A stretch of DNA of 9,267 bases from Burkholderiales bacterium. Its GTDB lineage: Bacteria; Pseudomonadota; Gammaproteobacteria; Burkholderiales; Burkholderiaceae_C. The DNA is taken from positions 1 to 9,267 of the forward strand of contig JANXMO010000391.1 of NCBI GenBank assembly GCA_025354615.1, read 5' to 3'. Position numbers and translations under genes: made by a program. Positions within the stretch are counted from its first letter, which is position 1; each line of letters opens with the position of its first letter. Under the pieces are notes generated by a model. The model saw only the letters and a list, made by a program, of their open reading frames with translations, did not search any database and was not told the DNA's origin. Below, one piece after another: positions 6,546 to 9,267 of the stretch.

Positions 6546-9179
6546 ATGACTGTCACCGTAACGGCTTGCTCTGCATCCAGCAACGCCAACCCGTGGCCTG
6601 ACATCGTCTCAGCAGTGCTGCACAGTGAAGAGCTGGCGTCGCTGCGTTGGCGTGACGCGGTGCTGCTCGTGCCGTTTGCGCAGCACCTGCCGCTGGCGCG
6701 CAAGGCCTGGGCTGCGGCTGGCGGCTGGTTGCCGCGGATCGAGACCACGCAAACGCTTGCCCGAACGCTGGCACCCGCAGTGGTCACGCCGCCGTTGGCC
6801 CTGACATTCGACAACTGCGCGGACCGTTTGATCGCCATACAGTTGCTGCGCGGCCCTAGCTGGACGGCCTGGGCGCTGCGTGATGCGATGGGTTTTACTC
6901 AATCACTCGACGCCGTGGTGGCAACGGCCCAAGCCCTCTGGCGCGCGGCTGCCAATGTGGCGCCCGGCCAGCGTGAACAGCACTGGCAGACGGCCCGCCA
7001 AGCCTTTGCCCCACATCCCGCCGGGTCCGGCCCGGGCGGTACCGAGCGCCTGTTGGCACGTGCGGCATTTGAATGGGCGCAGGCGTCGATGGCTCTGGCG
7101 CCGCCGGCCACCGACGCCTTGTTCAGCCTGCCGGTGTCGGCGTGGATCGGTGTATCAGCCGGCGGGGTCGACGCCCTGACGGCAAGTCTCTTCAACGCCG
7201 CGTCCGATCAAACGCCTTGCGTGTGGGTCGACACCGATGCCGCTCCCGAGCGGCCTTTCGAAAAATCACATGCGCCGCTGCAGCTGGCGGTGTGCCAGGA
7301 CTTCGAGGATGAGGCGCAGCAAACCGCGGCCTGTGTGCTGGCCGCGCTGGCCCATGGGCAGCAGCCAGTGGCTTTGGTGTCGCTCGACCGCTTGTTGGTG
7401 CGGCGCACGCGTGCGCTGCTCGAGCGCCGCGGCGTTGCGATGGCCGATGAAACCGGCTGGACCTTGTCGACCACGCGGGCTGCCGCTTCGCTGCTCGGCC
7501 TGCTCAAGGCGTTGCAAGCCGACGCGGGTGCCGACGAGGTGCTCAACGGGCTGGCGCCGTGTGCGCTGGCAAGCGAAGCGAACGGGCAGGGCGCGTCGGC
7601 ACTGGCTGAGCTCGAGACGGCGATGCGGCGCCACGGGTGGCGCCGCGCGGCGCAGGTCGACGCCGCGCGCCTGCCGGCTGGCACCGCCCGCTGGTGGCTT
7701 GAGGTGCAAGCGCTGGGCGCGCCGTTTCGCACTGGCCCGGCCGTTGCGCTGGCCCGTTGGATGCAACAGCTGCGTGCGGTGCTGGCGGCCACGGCGCTGG
7801 GCCCGCAGTTGGCGGCAGACGAAGCTGGTCGTCAGATGATGGCGGCCCTCGAGGCCAGCACGGCGCTGGCGCCTGCCACCGGGGAGGGTGATGCCATGCC
7901 GGTCCCTGAGTTCATGGGCTGGCTGGACCGCGTGCTCGAGTCAGCGTCGTTTTTGCCGGCGGCGGCGCCGCACGCGGCGGTCGTCATCACGCCGCTTGAA
8001 CGCACGATGTTGCGTCCGTTCGCGGCCATCGTGCTGCCGGGTGCCGATGAAAAACGGCTGCCGGCCACCGCGTCGAGCGGGCCCGCGCTGCTCAGTGAAG
8101 CCGAAGCCATGGCGCTGGGCCTGCCGGACCGCGCCGCCCGCATGCGCGCGCAGACGCAGGCATTCGCCCAACTGCTGCACGGCGCGCCGGTCACGCTGCT
8201 GCGCCGGCTGGACGACGGCGGCCAGCCGCTGGCGGCCAGCCCCTTGCTCGCGCGGCTGCTGCTGGCGCGCGAGCGCTCTGGCCAGGGTTGGGTGCCTGTG
8301 GCCGACGCGCGTGTGCGGCAGCGCTTCGAGCCGCAGCCGGCCGCTTTCCCGCTGCCGGCGGCGCCGGCCTTGCTGCCGCAGCGCTTGAGCGCCAGCGCCT
8401 GCGAAGCCTTGCGCGCTTGCCCTTATCGCTTCTTTGCGCTGCGCATGCTGGCCCTTCAGGAATCGCCGGAGTTGGAAGCCGACGTTGAAAAGCGTGAATA
8501 CGGCAGCTGGTTGCACCGTGTGCTGCACCAGTTCCATGTTCAGCGCCCAGCGGCAGCTTCAGCGGCCGATGACCGCGCACAGCTGTTGGCGCTGGGCGCA
8601 GCGCTGCCGGCGGCTGACGGCGCATCAGCCGCGGCCTTCTTGCCATTTGCCGCAACATTTGGCCGCTTCGTGCCGCGCTACGTCGACTGGCTGCAGCGCC
8701 ACGAGGCCCGCGGCGCGCGCTGGCTGGATGGCGAACGGACATTCACCGCCTCGCCGCCGGACTGGGGCACGACACAAATGCACGGCGTCATCGACCGCAT
8801 TGACAGTGCGCCCGGCGACGCCGGACCGTTGACGGTGTTGATCGACTACAAAACCGCCGGCGCGCAAGGCCTGCGGCAAACGCTCAAGCGCCCACAGGAA
8901 GATACGCAGTTGGCGTTTTATGCCGCTTTGCTGCAGGCGCAGTCGGCGGCGCCGGGTGAGGTGGCGGCTTTTTACCTGGCACTCGACGAAGCGCAAGGCA
9001 TTGCAGAAGTGCCGCACGCCGACGTTGCCGCCACCGCGGAACAATTGGTCACCGGCATCGGGCACGACCTGGCCCGGATGCGCGCCGGCGCGGCACTGCC
9101 GGCGCTTGGCGAAGGCCGCGCCTGTGAGCACTGCGATGCACGCGGCCTGTGTCGCCGTGACCAATGGGCACCCCGCTGA
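6546..9179 (+). CDS. AddB-like DNA repair protein with iron-sulfur PD-(D/E)XK nuclease domain
   Basis: This is an 877-residue protein. The C-terminal quarter is a RecB-type nuclease domain: a lone cysteine in RACPYRFF (C625), the [12 protein letters not shown] helix with H657, the catalytic acids D750 (GVIDRID) and D767 with K769 (LIDYKTA), the QLAFYAALL motif, and a closing cysteine set C860-x2-C863-x5-C869. One cysteine before and three after the nuclease core is the pattern that holds a 4Fe-4S cluster in AddB. No Walker A motif is visible in the N-terminal part, so this subunit is probably not an active ATPase, unlike canonical AddB, which keeps one. It fits the roughly 870-residue betaproteobacterial family described as a probable DNA repair protein related to AddB (TIGR03623, from memory). 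Its job would be trimming DNA ends at double-strand breaks with the helicase encoded next. The ATG at 6546 has only a weak ribosome site. Confidence 0.88.
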   Translation: MTVTVTACSASSNANPWPDIVSAVLHSEELASLRWRDAVLLVPFAQHLPLARKAWAAAGGWLPRIETTQTLARTLAPAVVTPPLALTFDNCADRLIAIQLLRGPSWTAWALRDAMGFTQSLDAVVATAQALWRAAANVAPGQREQHWQTARQAFAPHPAGSGPGGTERLLARAAFEWAQASMALAPPATDALFSLPVSAWIGVSAGGVDALTASLFNAASDQTPCVWVDTDAAPERPFEKSHAPLQLAVCQDFEDEAQQTAACVLAALAHGQQPVALVSLDRLLVRRTRALLERRGVAMADETGWTLSTTRAAASLLGLLKALQADAGADEVLNGLAPCALASEANGQGASALAELETAMRRHGWRRAAQVDAARLPAGTARWWLEVQALGAPFRTGPAVALARWMQQLRAVLAATALGPQLAADEAGRQMMAALEASTALAPATGEGDAMPVPEFMGWLDRVLESASFLPAAAPHAAVVITPLERTMLRPFAAIVLPGADEKRLPATASSGPALLSEAEAMALGLPDRAARMRAQTQAFAQLLHGAPVTLLRRLDDGGQPLAASPLLARLLLARERSGQGWVPVADARVRQRFEPQPAAFPLPAAPALLPQRLSASACEALRACPYRFFALRMLALQESPELEADVEKREYGSWLHRVLHQFHVQRPAAASAADDRAQLLALGAALPAADGASAAAFLPFAATFGRFVPRYVDWLQRHEARGARWLDGERTFTASPPDWGTTQMHGVIDRIDSAPGDAGPLTVLIDYKTAGAQGLRQTLKRPQEDTQLAFYAALLQAQSAAPGEVAAFYLALDEAQGIAEVPHADVAATAEQLVTGIGHDLARMRAGAALPALGEGRACEHCDARGLCRRDQWAPR

Positions 9180-9184
9180 CCGTG

Positions 9185-9267
9185 ATGGACAACAACGACA
9201 AACACAACGACGGCGGCCAGCCCGCTTACCGCATCGATGGCCAAACGGCGCCGCGCGAAGCCTTCTA
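9185..9267 (+). CDS. Start of a probable UvrD/AddA-like helicase (truncated by the window)
   Basis: An ATG at 9185, five bases after the AddB-like stop (a GTG at 9182 is also in frame), opens a frame that stays open to the window end, giving 27 complete codons plus two bases. After a short polar stretch rich in Asn and Asp it reads AYRIDGQTAPREAF, which resembles the region just before the Walker A motif of betaproteobacterial UvrD-type helicases found beside the AddB-like gene. No ATPase motif is inside the window, so the call rests on position and this short match. The tight spacing and lack of a ribosome site suggest translational coupling. Confidence 0.55.
   Translation, partial: MDNNDKHNDGGQPAYRIDGQTAPREAF

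Noticed and set aside
6044..6620. The 12-mer TCAGCAGTGCTG occurring near 6044 and again near 6608
   Set aside because: Only two copies, one inside a coding region with codon-compatible composition; nothing suggests more than coincidence.
6443..6838. N-terminal extension of thioredoxin (open upstream to 6838)
   Set aside because: It would run through the promoter gap and the opposite-strand AddB-like gene, has no thioredoxin similarity, and the ATG at 6442 has a good ribosome site and normal length.
7237..8742. Long open frames on both strands inside the AddB-like gene
   Set aside because: They are Arg/Ala-rich shadows of a GC-rich gene whose own frame carries the complete nuclease motif set.

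Overview
The window looks like ordinary chromosome from a GC-rich betaproteobacterium, most likely Burkholderiales and probably Comamonadaceae-like. The reasons are the phoU-phoB-phoR order, a zinc-ribbon-less L31 next to rho and trxA, and a long AddB-like nuclease followed by the start of a probable UvrD-type helicase. The taxonomic call is inferred from gene content and order, not from a search. I see no transposase, integrase, CRISPR array, tRNA or rRNA.

Layout. (1) Positions 1-2447, plus strand: the end of phoU, then phoB and phoR, tightly packed as the distal part of a phosphate-starvation operon. PhoR senses and phosphorylates, PhoB activates transcription, and PhoU couples the Pst transporter to PhoR. 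(2) Positions 2478-4145, minus strand, converging on phoR: a 555-residue polytopic membrane protein resembling GT-C (ArnT/PMT-type) glycosyltransferases. (3) Positions 4179-6442, minus strand: trxA, rho and rpmE2 read in that order and end at a clear intrinsic terminator. The 236-bp trxA-rho gap and the 111-bp rho-rpmE2 gap are rich in inverted repeats and may hold regulatory leaders. (4) Positions 6546 to the end, plus strand, divergent from trxA: an 877-residue AddB-like protein with an iron-sulfur PD-(D/E)XK nuclease domain. It is followed within 5 bp by the first 27 codons of a probable UvrD/AddA-like helicase, suggesting a two-subunit helicase-nuclease for DNA double-strand-break repair.

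All main genes are intact apart from the two cut by the window edges. I found no clearly new multi-gene system. The least explained parts are the structured leaders before rho and rpmE2, the membrane protein that begins just behind a terminator, and the non-AddAB-named helicase-nuclease pair.
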